From positions 1 to 64,000 of the forward strand of contig CAJTFL010000012.1 in NCBI GenBank assembly GCA_910575565.1: a stretch of 64,000 nucleotides of DNA. Reading direction: 5' to 3'. This stretch comes from Lachnospiraceae bacterium (GTDB taxonomy: Bacteria > Bacillota > Clostridia > Lachnospirales > Lachnospiraceae). Shown piece after piece: positions 15,993 through 25,222 of this stretch; the first letter of the stretch is position 1; each line of letters opens with the position of its first letter. The notes under the pieces are model-generated. The model was not told the origin of the DNA. It ran no database searches and saw nothing but the letters and a program-made list of their open reading frames with translations. Made by a program: the position numbers and the translations under genes.

Positions 15993-16376
15993 TTAAAGAG
16001 AAATCGGAGGCAAGAGATCCAGCCCCATTACAAGGCAAATGTTCTTCACCCCCCAGTTTACCAAAACGATACCGACGCCTATGGATGTCCAAAGCCGGTA
16101 TCGTTTTTCCATTTTCCGGGCATTTCCCCGAAGATCATTTTTTACCATGCTGCGCAGAAATATCACCAGCTCGGCAGCCAGCACCAGGACCGCATAAAGC
16201 ACGAAAGGATGATACTTAATGCTTCCCGCCACATCCCCCTTAAGCAAAAGGAGAATCGCCCTTGTACCGCCGCAGCCAGGACAGTAAAACCCAGTAAATA
16301 AATGGAACAGGCAGGGAAGCCCCTGCCCGTCAAACACGAATCCCATCCAATTCATAAAACCAACCAACTTCATCAT
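15993..16376 (-). CDS. DUF2752 family membrane protein
   Basis: A 127-residue protein with the family signature GFYCPGCGGTRAI at about residues 29-41, holding the CPxCG pair, and membrane segments at about 55-75 and 95-118. DUF2752 proteins are small integral membrane proteins of unknown function. Two adjacent ATGs are possible starts. It stands alone between the XRE gene and palindromic copy 4. Confidence 0.85.
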   Translation of the reverse strand: MMKLVGFMNWMGFVFDGQGLPCLFHLFTGFYCPGCGGTRAILLLLKGDVAGSIKYHPFVLYAVLVLAAELVIFLRSMVKNDLRGNARKMEKRYRLWTSIGVGIVLVNWGVKNICLVMGLDLLPPISL

Positions 16377-16495
16377 CGAATCTTTTCCCTATTGATTATT
16401 ACCATACCTAACGCTATATGAAACACACCAAACGCCGAAACAACACGAATAATCCCCACAACCAAAAATCACTGCCTGCATCTAGCCAGCAAAGC

Positions 16496-16630
16496 AGCGG
16501 AACCAGGCCATATTCCATGAGGAACCCCTCTGGAAACGCCGGCGCTTGGTGAGGTCTTTCACGAACCTAGCGTCCGCTGCGTTGGAAGCGGAGCGCAAGC
16601 GCGGTGACGATGGAATATGGCCTAGTTCCG
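16496..16630 (+). repeat. Palindromic element, copy 4 (core on plus strand)
   Basis: Arms of 22 bases (16496-16517 and 16609-16630) are complementary at 21 of 22 positions and include AGGCCATATTCCAT. The core at 16550-16576 reads GAGGTCTTTCACGAACCTAG, then CGTCCGC. Around it, GGCGCT and AGCGTC can form a stem that places the core in a loop of about 22 bases. It is the closest relative of copy 2. Confidence 0.85.
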
Positions 16631-16659
16631 CGAACGGATCACAACAAACCTCAAAGCAT

Positions 16660-16830
16660 TTAGCCCCATCCGCTAACGCAAAGACATCGCACACCATCCA
16701 TCCCTAACCCGCTAACTAACCCGCTAACGCAAAGACATCTCGCACCATCCATCCCTAACCCGCTAACGCAAAGGCATCTCGAACCATCATCCCTAATCCG
16801 CCAGCTCAAACGCATCATGCACCATCCGCA
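16660..16830. repeat. 39-bp degenerate repeats derived from the lysC 3' end
   Basis: CGCTAACGCAAAG recurs at about 16670, 16722 and 16761, and its diverged counterpart CGCCAGCTCAAACGC at 16799 is the last coding segment of lysC, stop codon region included. Spacing is 38-39 bp, with one 13-bp partial duplication. The copies lie downstream of the stop and are not in a protein. Confidence 0.75.
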
Positions 16831-18001
16831 CCGCCCGGTTCGCATCTTCCTCGTCGATCAGCACGGTTATGCGAATCTCAGAAGTTGCGATCATTTTAAT
16901 ATTAATATTGCCGCTATAAAGCGCCTCAAACATCTTCGCCGCCACGCCAGGGTTGCTTAACATCCCTGCCCCGATGATGGATACCTTGGCTACACCTTCC
17001 TCACAGGTAATCTTTTGAGCCGTGATTGCCGCCTGATTCTCATTCAGCAGGGTCATGGCTTCCTGGAGGTCGGTTCTTGCCACCGTAAAGGAAATATCCT
17101 TCCGGTCTTCCCTCCCCACAGACTGGATGATAATATCCACATTGATATGGTTCCTGGCCAGCATATTGAAAATCTTAAACGCAATCCCCGGCTCGTTCTT
17201 CACTCCGATTACCGAGATCCTGGCCGTATTTTTATCGGCAGCCACGCCGCTTACCAGCATACGCTCCATCTTTGCGCCCTCCTTCACCACTGTTCCTTCC
17301 GCCCTGGTTAAGCTGGAAAGGACAACCATCCGGACACCGTATTTCTTCGCCATCTCCACCGAACGGTTATGGAGGACTTTCGCGCCTACGGAGGCGAATT
17401 CCAGCATTTCATCATAGGAAACTTCTTTCAGCTTCCTTGCATGAGGCACGATACGAGGATCTGCCGTGTAAACGCCTTCCACATCCGTGTAAATCTCACA
17501 CACATCGGCATGGAGGGCAGCCGCCAGCGCCACTGCCGTGGTATCTGAGCCGCCCCTCCCCAAGGTCGTCATATCTTCATATCGGTTAATTCCCTGAAAA
17601 CCGGTGACAATCACAATCTTCCGGCTTTCCAGCTCATTGCGGATCCGCTCAGTCCTTATCCGTTTTAGCTTGGCTGTCCCATAGGCGGAGGTGGTCTGCA
17701 TGGGAACCTGGACGCCGTTTAAGGATACGGCGGGCACGCCCAGGGAATGGAAGGCCATAGCCATTAGCGATACCGAAACCTGTTCCCCCGTTACTAACAG
17801 CATATCCAGCTCTCTTTTCGGCGGATTAGGGTCAATCTCATGAGCCTTGGCAATCAGCCCGTCCGTAGTTTTCCCCATAGCCGACAGCACCACCACCACC
17901 TGATGGCCTTTCCGGTAATCTTCAAGGCAGCGCCTGGCCACATTCATGATCCGTTCATTATCCGCTACGGAGCTTCCCCCGAATTTCTTCACCACTAACA
18001 T
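16793..18001 (-). CDS. lysC: Aspartate kinase
   Basis: Phosphorylates aspartate at the head of lysine, threonine and methionine synthesis. The 402 residues carry the kinase signature KFGGSS at 6-11, TGFQGINRYEDMTTLGRGGSD near 135-155, and two C-terminal ACT domains (SVIGVKNEPGIAFKIFN; SIIGAGMLSNPGVAAKMFEA) that bind the feedback effector. Hom and an ACT-domain protein follow upstream on the same strand. No lysine riboswitch was seen in the 190-base leader, which holds a palindromic repeat instead. The end of the gene is reiterated downstream. Confidence 0.96.
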   Translation of the reverse strand: MLVVKKFGGSSVADNERIMNVARRCLEDYRKGHQVVVVLSAMGKTTDGLIAKAHEIDPNPPKRELDMLLVTGEQVSVSLMAMAFHSLGVPAVSLNGVQVPMQTTSAYGTAKLKRIRTERIRNELESRKIVIVTGFQGINRYEDMTTLGRGGSDTTAVALAAALHADVCEIYTDVEGVYTADPRIVPHARKLKEVSYDEMLEFASVGAKVLHNRSVEMAKKYGVRMVVLSSLTRAEGTVVKEGAKMERMLVSGVAADKNTARISVIGVKNEPGIAFKIFNMLARNHINVDIIIQSVGREDRKDISFTVARTDLQEAMTLLNENQAAITAQKITCEEGVAKVSIIGAGMLSNPGVAAKMFEALYSGNINIKMIATSEIRITVLIDEEDANRAVRMVHDAFELAD

Positions 18002-18060
18002 CTGTTATTCCTCTTTTTTAAGCAGCCCTAAAATCCTGCCGCGGGATATCTCTATTTTTA

Positions 18061-18138
18061 TGATACCAGGGTCAAAAGGCCGAAAATCTGTTGCAGGCTT
18101 GCTTGCATAAAGATTTTTGACCTTTTGACCTCAACATC
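18061..18138. repeat. Palindromic GGTCAAAAGG repeat, long form
   Basis: TGATACCAGGGTCAAAAGG (18061-18079) is matched by CCTTTTGACC at 18121-18130. The arms are separated by a stem-like insert containing GGCTTGCTTGCA. The same long form recurs at 62211-62299; short forms lie at 39.68, 59.17 and 60.44 kb. It sits in the leader of lysC and the trailer of hom. Confidence 0.8.
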
Positions 18139-18195
18139 TGTTTATTAAATGTAGGCAAAAATAACCCTATCACATTTTTTAAGATAAGCCATGCA

Positions 18196-19410
18196 TTACG
18201 CCAGCATCCGGATAACGCTTAAAATCCCCTCCAAGCCCAAGGCCGTTTCCTGGTAATCGGCCTCGCTCATCACCTTGGAGACGATGGCAAATTCCTCCGG
18301 CTGGCCTATGGAGATAATTTCCCTTGGGCCAAAGGCCATCAGATCCGCAAGCCTTTCCTCCGGCTGGCCGGACACCCGGATAAAATACCGGAATTCATTC
18401 GCTCCCATGGGCGCTAGCTCCTGCTTCTCTAAAGTCCAGCCCATCTTAACGTTTTCATCCTTATGCCTTGCCATCTCAATTAAATCAGCTACCACGGCGC
18501 TGGCCGTAGGCAGCTTTCCCGCGCCGCTTCCGTAATACATGGTATCTCCCAGCATATTCCCCTTCACCAGGATCCCGTTGTACACATCCTTTACCGTGTA
18601 CAAAGGATGAGCCTTGTCAATCATCAATGGCGCTACGCAGGCGCTGACCTTACCGTCCTTCCCCAGCCGGCTTAGCCCGGCCAGCTTAACGGACATCCCG
18701 ATTTTCTTCGCGTACTGGAAATCCCTGTCGGAAATCCGGGTGATCCCTTCCGTGCAGATCTCCTCATAATTCACTTCTTTCCCTGCCGCCATGGCCGTTA
18801 AGATGGCAAGCTTGCGGCAGGTATCATGGCCTTCCACGTCGGCTGTGGGATCCTGCTCGGCATAGCCTAAGCGCTGGGCTTCCTTTAGGGCGGCGTCAAA
18901 TGACCAGCCCTCCTCGTCCATCTTGGTAAGGATGAAGTTGGTCGTGCCGTTTAAAACCCCGGTGATCTCCCGGATCTCTTCCCCCATCAGGCAGTTGTAC
19001 AAAGGCCTGATAATGGGAATCCCGCCGCCTACGCTGGCCTCAAAAAAGAAATTCACCTGTTTTTCTCTGGCAATCTCCAAAAGCTCAGAGCCGTATGCCG
19101 CCACCAAAGCTTTATTGGAAGTCGCTACGTGCTTCCCCGCCAGCAGGCAGGCTTTGACAAAGGGATAGGCCGGATTTAAGCCGCCCATGGCTTCCACCAC
19201 AAGCTCCACCTCCGGATCCTGCTCAATCACAGAAAAGTCATGGATCACCTTATCTTCCACAGGGCTTCCCGGGAATTCCCGCAAGTCCAGCACATATTTT
19301 AAGGCGATTTCCTGTCCTGCCGCCTTACGAATCGTTTCCTTGTTTTTTTCCAGGATCTCGGCCACGCCGGAACCAATCGTACCGTATCCCATAATTGCTG
19401 CATTCATCAT
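18196..19410 (-). CDS. hom: Homoserine dehydrogenase
   Basis: Reduces aspartate semialdehyde to homoserine for threonine and methionine. The 404-residue form has the NAD(P)-binding motif GYGTIGSG at 8-15, the catalytic domain with GGGIPIIRPLYNCL and GVLNGTTNFILTKM, and a C-terminal ACT domain for feedback control (ending near EGILSVIRML). It begins 6 bases after the upstream ACT-protein stop, so the two are probably co-transcribed. Confidence 0.96.
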   Translation of the reverse strand: MMNAAIMGYGTIGSGVAEILEKNKETIRKAAGQEIALKYVLDLREFPGSPVEDKVIHDFSVIEQDPEVELVVEAMGGLNPAYPFVKACLLAGKHVATSNKALVAAYGSELLEIAREKQVNFFFEASVGGGIPIIRPLYNCLMGEEIREITGVLNGTTNFILTKMDEEGWSFDAALKEAQRLGYAEQDPTADVEGHDTCRKLAILTAMAAGKEVNYEEICTEGITRISDRDFQYAKKIGMSVKLAGLSRLGKDGKVSACVAPLMIDKAHPLYTVKDVYNGILVKGNMLGDTMYYGSGAGKLPTASAVVADLIEMARHKDENVKMGWTLEKQELAPMGANEFRYFIRVSGQPEERLADLMAFGPREIISIGQPEEFAIVSKVMSEADYQETALGLEGILSVIRMLA

Positions 19411-19416
19411 AATCCT

Positions 19417-19860
19417 TTACTCCCTGGCTAATATTTTTACGTAGTGGATTCCCTTCATCTCTTCCATATCCTCCACCATACGGGATACATTCCCCGTATC
19501 GGAGCGCACCTCCACGCTTAAGGTAAGGGTGGCAATCCCGTTAACCGGGATGCTCTGGTGTATGGTCAAGATATTCGCCTTGTACAAGGCTACCACATGA
19601 AGCAGATCCGACAGCAGCCCCTGCACATCATCCATCTGGACCACAAGGGTTATGGTCTTCCCCTTCGTATTGTCATAGAAGGGTAAAATATCGTCCTTGT
19701 ATTTGTAAAAGGAGCTGCGGCTGATCCCCACCTTATCGGCAGCCTCCTGGACGGTCATCGCCCGCTCTGATTCCAGGAGCCGCTTTGCTTCCACCACCTT
19801 GAGAAGCACCTCCGGCACGGCCTTCTGCTTCACGACAAAATATTTACTCTTTTCTTCCAC
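19417..19860 (-). CDS. ACT domain-containing protein (UPF0735 type)
   Basis: A 147-residue protein. Residues 1-70 contain a short helix-turn-helix-like segment (MTVQEAADKVGISRSSFYKYK) and residues 72-147 an ACT domain (LVVQMDDVQGLLSDLLHVVA). Such proteins occur next to hom in Firmicutes and are thought to sense an amino acid. The ligand is not known. It shares the strand with hom and lies 6 bases upstream of it. Confidence 0.88.
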   Translation of the reverse strand: MEEKSKYFVVKQKAVPEVLLKVVEAKRLLESERAMTVQEAADKVGISRSSFYKYKDDILPFYDNTKGKTITLVVQMDDVQGLLSDLLHVVALYKANILTIHQSIPVNGIATLTLSVEVRSDTGNVSRMVEDMEEMKGIHYVKILARE

Positions 19861-20011
19861 GGCTTCCTCCGCTATTTTCCGGGAGCTCCCTTGGGGAAGG
19901 CTCCCTCCGAAAAGCCATTTGTCCGCTTTCGGAAAACATTTGTATACGCAAGGAAGATATTAGCATAATTCCAGAGGGCTTGCAAGCATTATTTTTTTGA
20001 CCCGCTTTTTA

Positions 20012-21143
20012 CTAATCCTGGGCGTGCTTGTCCGGGCAGCCAAGGCTCAGCCATTTTAAATAAGCGCTGATAAAGCCGTCTATCCCGCCGTCCAGCACCT
20101 TGTCCGCGTTCCCGTTTTCCTCTCCCGTCCGATGATCCTTCACCATGGTATAAGGCTGGAGCACGTAAGAGCGGATCTGGTTCCCCCAGCCAATTTCCTT
20201 AACATCCCCCCGGATATCGGAGATCTTCTCCGCATTCTCCTGCTGCTTCAGCAAAAGAAGCTTCGTTTTCAGCATCTGCATGGCCTTATCCTTGTTCTGG
20301 AACTGGGAGCGCTCATTCTGGCACGTTACCACAATCCCTGTAGGGATATGGGTAATCCGGATCGCAGAAGAGGTTTTGTTAATGTGCTGGCCGCCGGCGC
20401 CGCTGGATCGGTAGGTATCGATCCGCAGATCATCCGCGTTAATCTCCACGTCCAAATCCTCTTCAATATCCGGCATCACATCACAGGAAACGAAAGAAGT
20501 CTGGCGTTTTCCCGCCGCGTTAAAAGGCGAGATGCGCACCAGCCGGTGGACGCCCCGCTCTGACTTTAAATAACCAAATACATTTTCCCCGTTAATCTGA
20601 ACCGTCACTGACTTAATCCCGGCTTCCTCACCGTCCAAAATGTCCAGCACTTCTGTGGAAAAGCCGCGGCTGTCGGCCCAGCGGCAGTACATCCGGTAGA
20701 GCATACTGCACCAGTCGCAGGATTCCGTGCCCCCGGCTCCTGCATTAAGCCTAAGAATCGCATTGCAGTTATCGTATTCCCCGGTCAGTAAGGTGCGAAG
20801 CCTTAAGGTTTCCAGCTTCCCGGCAAACTCCTCCAGCATCTGGCGGATCTCCGGGACAATCTCCGGATCCCCTTCCTCGTTGCCCATCTCAATCATCAGG
20901 CCGATCTCTTCATAAGCCGTTTCCAGCTCTTTGTACTCCTCCACCGTATCTTTTAAATTCTTTGCTTCCTTCATCAGCCGGGTAGACTTTTCGGCATCGT
21001 CCCAGAATCCCGGCTCCTCCATGCTTTTATCCAGCTCGTCGATCCGCCTTAACTTATTTTCTAAGTCAAAGTGAATCCCTCACTTCCACTAATGGTTTTT
21101 CATACGTTCCTAACGTAAATTTGAACTGGTCTAATTCAACCAC
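20012..21143 (-). CDS. prfB: Peptide chain release factor 2 (programmed +1 frameshift)
   Basis: RF2 terminates translation at UGA and UAA. The gene is two overlapping frames. A short zero-frame part runs from the GTG at 21143 to CTT at 21071-21069 (25 codons, VVELDQFKFTL...). There the ribosome meets an in-frame TGA and shifts +1 to GAC, reading on from 21067 to the stop at 20012, for about 376 residues in total. The stop-recognition tripeptide SPF is at about 205-207 and the catalytic GGQ at about 250-252. An AGGTGA site precedes the GTG. An annotation beginning at the ATG at 21022 would miss about 40 residues. Confidence 0.95.
21065..21083 (-). promoter_or_regulatory. RF2 programmed frameshift site
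   Basis: The minus strand reads AGGGATTCACTTTGAC. A Shine-Dalgarno-like AGGGA lies just upstream of the slippery CTT followed by the in-frame stop TGA and C, the classical RF2 autoregulatory arrangement. Low RF2 favours slipping past the stop and raises RF2 synthesis. Confidence 0.93.
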
Positions 21144-21192
21144 AAGCTTCACCTGCTTTCTGTTATGATTTGCAACGGCTTTGCACTCACCG

Positions 21193-21456
21193 TTACTGCG
21201 ATTTTTCTTTCTCTTGCCTGTCCCCAGCTTCCATGCCGGGAACGGGCAAGCCTTCTTTAGCCGCCGGGATATCGGCTGGCTGCTGGGGCATCCTGGGCAA
21301 TGTGAGGGAAAACGGGATGCCCCCGGTCATTGCGATCTGATTCAAATAAATGTCAATCGCAGTTGACATAGGGATCCCCAGGCGCGCCAGCACAGCTTCC
21401 GCCCGCTGCTTTACCACCGGGTTTACCCTTAAATTTAATGTAGCGGTTTTTTCCAT
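21193..21456 (-). CDS. RelB/DinJ-family antitoxin-like protein, no toxin partner
   Basis: An 87-residue protein from the ATG at 21456 (GGAGAGG at 7 bases). The N-terminus TATLNLRVNPVVKQRAEAVL with the helix LGIPMSTAIDIYLNQI is the ribbon-helix-helix pattern of RelB/DinJ. The C-terminal third is a Pro/Glu/Lys-rich tail without a clear toxin-binding helix. No RelE/YafQ gene follows; the next gene is prfB, 50 bases on. It may be an orphan antitoxin or a stand-alone regulator. Confidence 0.8.
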   Translation of the reverse strand: MEKTATLNLRVNPVVKQRAEAVLARLGIPMSTAIDIYLNQIAMTGGIPFSLTLPRMPQQPADIPAAKEGLPVPGMEAGDRQEKEKSQ

Positions 21457-21537
21457 TACCATTCCTCTCCTTTTCACCGGCCCTTAACCATCTGATGCTG
21501 ACGGCTTTAATTGTAACGCATTTGCAGTTACTTGGCA

Positions 21538-21570
21538 ACAAAAAGAACCCTGCGGCACAGGATTCTTTTT
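21538..21570 (-). terminator. Intrinsic terminator of secA
   Basis: Just after the secA stop, the minus strand reads GAATCCTG, a 4-base loop, then CAGGGTTC followed by TTTTT. The stem is 8 bp with one mismatch. Confidence 0.8.
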
Positions 21571-21576
21571 CGTTTG

Positions 21577-24159
21577 TTAAGCGTGGCTAAGAGGCTTCCT
21601 GCCGCAGCACTGCTTATATTTTTTCCCGCTTCCGCAGGGGCAGGGATCATTGGGATAAATCTTTTGGGCATCCCGTTTCTTAGGCGCTTTAGCCAGGCTG
21701 GCATCCTTATTGGTTCCCGTCACCTTGGCTGCCGGCTCCCGCTCCACTTTCTGCTCTACCCGGATATGGTACAGGATGCGGACGGTTTCCTCTCTAATGG
21801 CGGCAGTCATGCCGTCAAACATCTCGAAGGCTCCCATCTTATACTCTACCACCGGATCCCTCTGGCCATAAGCCTGCAGGCCGATGCCTTCCCGCAGCTG
21901 ATCCATGTCGTCAATATGGGCCATCCACTTATTATCAATCACCTTAAGGAGGATCACCCTCTCGATCTCACGGATCTGCTCCGCCTCGGCAAACTGGGCT
22001 TCCTTGGCCTCATAAAGCTTGATCGCCTTTTCCTTCAGCATATGCTTTAACTCATTCTTTTTCATATGCTTCATCTCATCCTTCAGCACCACAGGCTCTA
22101 TGGGAACGATAGGAAGGAGAAGGGAATTCAGCTCCTTTAAATCCCAGTTCTCGCTGCCTGTATCGTCCGGGATGGACAGATCCACCGCGTTCTCCACAAT
22201 ATCCGTAACCATCTTAAGGATCACATCCCGCATATTGTCGCCGTCCAATACCTTCCGGCGCTCCGCGTAAATGACCTCCCTCTGCTCGTTGTTCACCTCG
22301 TCATATTTCAGCAGGTTTTCCCGGATGCCGAAGTTATTGGTCTCAATCTTCATCTGAGCCTTCTCAATGGCATTGGACAGCATCTTGTGCTCGATCTGCT
22401 CCCCCTCCGGCACGCCAAGAGCCTCAAACATCTTCATCAGGCGCTCGGAACCGAAAAGCCGCATCAAGTCATCCTCTAGGGATAAGTAGAACCTGGATTC
22501 CCCGGGATCGCCCTGACGGCCGGAACGGCCTCTTAGCTGGTTGTCAATCCGGCGGGACTCATGGCGCTCCGTGCCGATTACCTTTAAGCCGCCCAGCTCC
22601 CTGGCTTCCTCATCCAGCTTAATATCTGTACCACGGCCAGCCATATTGGTAGCGATGGTCACTGCACCGTGAATGCCTGCATCGGCCACAATCTCCGCTT
22701 CCAGCTCATGGAACTTAGCATTCAATACTTTATGGGGGATCCCCCGCCTGCGCAGCATCCCGCTTAACATCTCGGAAGTCTCGATAGTAATCGTGCCCAC
22801 CAAAACCGGCTGCCCCTTCTGGTGAGCCGCCTCGATCTCATCCACAACCGCCTTAAACTTTTCCTTCTTCGTCTTATATACCGCATCATTTAAATCCACC
22901 CGGGCGATAGGCATATTGGTGGGGATGGCGATAACGTCCATGGCGTAAATATTTCGGAATTCCTTCTCCTCTGTAAGAGCCGTACCGGTCATGCCTGCCT
23001 TCTTGGCGAATTTATTAAAGAAATTCTGGAAAGTGATGGTGGCTAATGTCCGGCTCTCCCGGCGCACATTCACGTGTTCCTTGGCCTCAATGGCCTGATG
23101 AAGCCCGTCTGAGTAACGGCGTCCCGGCATAATCCGCCCGGTAAATTCGTCAACAATCAAAACCTCGTCGTCTTTTACCACGTAATCCTTATCCCGGTGC
23201 ATCAGGTTATTGGCACGGAGAGCCAGGATGATATTGTGCTGGATTTCCAGGTTTTCCGGATCCGCAAGGTTTTCAATATGGAAGAACTGCTCCACCTTCC
23301 GGACGCCCTGCTCCGTTAAGTTGACTACCTTATCCTTCTCATTGACAATGTAATCCCCAGTTTCCTCGATCACTTCCCCAAGGATGGCGTTCATCTTGGA
23401 GAACTCGCCGGACTCCTCCCCCCGCTCTAACTGGCGGGCTAAAATATCGCACACCTCATACAGCTTGGTGGATTTCCCGCTTTGGCCAGAGATAATTAAC
23501 GGCGTCCGGGCCTCGTCGATCAGCACCGAGTCCACCTCATCAATGATGGCGTACTCAAGCCCCCGCAACACCATCTGTTCCTTATAGATGGCCATATTGT
23601 CCCTTAGGTAATCAAAACCAAGCTCATTGTTCGTCACGTAGGTAATGTCGCAGGCATACGCTTCCTTCCTCTGGTCGGAATTCATGCTGTTAAGCACCAC
23701 CCCTACCGTCAGGCCCAAAAAGCGGTGCACCTGACCCATCCACTCCGCGTCACGCTTAGCTAGGTAGTCATTCACCGTCACGATATGGACGCCCTTTCCC
23801 GCCAAAGCATTTAAGTAAGCCGGAGCCGTGGACACCAAGGTTTTTCCTTCACCGGTACGCATCTCCGCGATACGCCCCTGGTGCAGCACGATGCCGCCGA
23901 TTAGCTGCACCCGGAAATGCTCCATGTTTAACGTCCGTCTGGCCGCCTCCCGGACTGCGGCAAAGGCTTCCGGCAGGATGTCATCCAGCGTCTCTCCCTT
24001 CGCCAAACGATCCTTAAATATCTGGGTCTGACCCTTAAGCTCCTCATCCGAAAGCTCCATCATCTTTGGGCGCAGGCTCTCTATCTTATCGACAAGAGGA
24101 TAAATCAGCTTCAGCTCCCGCTCACTGTGGGTTCCAAACATTCTTTCAATAATGTTCAT
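21577..24159 (-). CDS. secA: Preprotein translocase ATPase SecA
   Basis: The motor that pushes preproteins through SecYEG; it would serve the exported proteins seen in this window. The 860 residues have Walker A in [10 protein letters not shown] (about 101-110), the DEAD-like [16 protein letters not shown], the helicase motifs [10 protein letters not shown] and [10 protein letters not shown], and the zinc SEC-C tail [14 protein letters not shown]. The ATG at 24159 gives the canonical MNIIERMFG. In many Firmicutes hpf, secA and prfB are collinear; here hpf is divergent. Confidence 0.97.
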   Translation of the reverse strand: MNIIERMFGTHSERELKLIYPLVDKIESLRPKMMELSDEELKGQTQIFKDRLAKGETLDDILPEAFAAVREAARRTLNMEHFRVQLIGGIVLHQGRIAEMRTGEGKTLVSTAPAYLNALAGKGVHIVTVNDYLAKRDAEWMGQVHRFLGLTVGVVLNSMNSDQRKEAYACDITYVTNNELGFDYLRDNMAIYKEQMVLRGLEYAIIDEVDSVLIDEARTPLIISGQSGKSTKLYEVCDILARQLERGEESGEFSKMNAILGEVIEETGDYIVNEKDKVVNLTEQGVRKVEQFFHIENLADPENLEIQHNIILALRANNLMHRDKDYVVKDDEVLIVDEFTGRIMPGRRYSDGLHQAIEAKEHVNVRRESRTLATITFQNFFNKFAKKAGMTGTALTEEKEFRNIYAMDVIAIPTNMPIARVDLNDAVYKTKKEKFKAVVDEIEAAHQKGQPVLVGTITIETSEMLSGMLRRRGIPHKVLNAKFHELEAEIVADAGIHGAVTIATNMAGRGTDIKLDEEARELGGLKVIGTERHESRRIDNQLRGRSGRQGDPGESRFYLSLEDDLMRLFGSERLMKMFEALGVPEGEQIEHKMLSNAIEKAQMKIETNNFGIRENLLKYDEVNNEQREVIYAERRKVLDGDNMRDVILKMVTDIVENAVDLSIPDDTGSENWDLKELNSLLLPIVPIEPVVLKDEMKHMKKNELKHMLKEKAIKLYEAKEAQFAEAEQIREIERVILLKVIDNKWMAHIDDMDQLREGIGLQAYGQRDPVVEYKMGAFEMFDGMTAAIREETVRILYHIRVEQKVEREPAAKVTGTNKDASLAKAPKKRDAQKIYPNDPCPCGSGKKYKQCCGRKPLSHA

Positions 24160-24416
24160 CGGTAATCTCCTAACTGTTCCTATACCATTTCCTTAATTAT
24201 ACTCACGGCAGATCTATCTGGCGTTCAGTATAACCGCCTAATTCATCAGCATAACATCAATATTAGCATAATCTTACTTATTGTATCACTAAGTACCGTT
24301 TAATTCAACGTGTTCATAAAAAATTAACATTCCTTTGTTTCCATGATGCTCCTGAATTTGTTTAACTATACATTTTGTACAAACTCGCCGGCATAAAACC
24401 GTACCGCTTTCAATGA

Positions 24417-24845
24417 TTAGGCGTTTGCTGCCCCCCCGTCCGTCACACGCCCCTGGATCACCGGCACTGCCTCATTGGCAAGGACGGCTTCGTAGGTATT
24501 GTACGCCTCATTGAGGATCTGCACTTCCTTGTCACCGTACCGCGCCCGCTCATTATCCAAGATCTCCATATATCCCCACTGGGTGTACCAGGTGTCCTCC
24601 GGCGGCTGGTAATTTTCCAGCAATTCCGCCCCGCTTAAATCATAAATGGCATCTTCTTCTGCAAGGCTCTGCTCCGATGAGGAAGCAGGCTTGTCTTCAC
24701 GCACGGGAGTGGGTCAGTCCCCAAAAAGCCCCGCCAGCCACCGCTGCCGCCACAAAAATCCCCCTAGGGCTACGGGCAAAAGGAATTTTTTCTTTGTTTT
24801 GGAAGGCTCCGCCAGCTCTTTTCCGCAAAATCTGCATATCTTCAT
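24417..24845 (-). pseudogene. Zinc-ribbon membrane protein gene broken by two frameshifts
   Basis: Reading from the ATG at 24845, the minus strand gives MKICRFCGKELAEPSKTKKK, a zinc-ribbon start, then the beginning of a membrane segment (FLLPVALGG). That frame stops at GLFGD. The sensible continuation of the membrane segment (IFVAAAVAGGAFWGLTHS) is in a second frame, and a soluble tail (REDKPASSSEQSLAEED...) to 24417 is in a third. Assembled, the parts make a plausible zinc-ribbon, one-TM, extracytoplasmic-tail protein of about 140 residues. The shifts fall near a GGGGGA run and near ACCCACTCCC. It may be a decayed gene, or indel errors in the sequence. Confidence 0.6.
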
Positions 24846-25108
24846 TCGTCTTCCATCCTTTCCCAAAATGCATTTCCATGATCGTCCATATATCGCTAAA
24901 AACAGTATATCGAAAAAAATATCCCACCGCAACTAAATATCCCGAAAAACCGGAAGTATCCCTCGCCGCCGGGACTGCAATACATCCTTTCGCCGCCAAG
25001 GCTGCGGCATATTCTTTCGCTGCGCTTTATCATCCAATATCGTTACCATAATGTTCGCCGTTATGGTTAACTATGCAAACTGCACAAAATCTATGTTTGC
25101 ATTTTCCG
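24846..25108. other. Intergenic region left of the DnaA-box cluster
   Basis: About 260 bases between the broken zinc-ribbon gene and the first DnaA box. I see no gene, promoter or hairpin that I can support. Minus-strand frames through here start from chance ATGs. Confidence 0.4.
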
Positions 25109-25222
25109 TTATCCACATTATCCACAGGATCCACTTAAGTTTTCCCCATTTTTTATCCACTGCCAAAAGTCTGATTTTCCTGGAAACTTAAGTTATACAC
25201 CAAGTTATCCACATTATCCACA
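25109..25222 (+). promoter_or_regulatory. DnaA-box cluster
   Basis: Four perfect TTATCCACA boxes lie in two back-to-back tandem pairs: 25109-25117 with 25118-25126, and 25205-25213 with 25214-25222. Two near-matches (TTATCCACT at 25153 and TTATACACC at 25193) lie between them, all in the same orientation. The pairs are 96 bp apart. The cluster sits 280 bases upstream of hpf and about 1 kb from the start of secA. No dnaA or dnaN is in the window. It may be a DnaA-titration or regulatory cluster, or an origin. Confidence 0.75.

Noticed and set aside
16482-16845. Minus-strand frames rich in RCLCVSG repeats
   Set aside because: They arise from reading the lysC-derived 39-bp repeats and palindromic copy 4 in a non-coding frame.
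18002-18195. Lysine riboswitch before lysC
   Set aside because: The leader is taken up by the GGTCAAAAGG palindrome, and no conserved lysine-box sequences are visible.
25109-25222. Definite replication origin
   Set aside because: The DnaA boxes are convincing, but dnaA, dnaN, rpmH and a clear unwinding element are missing from the window.
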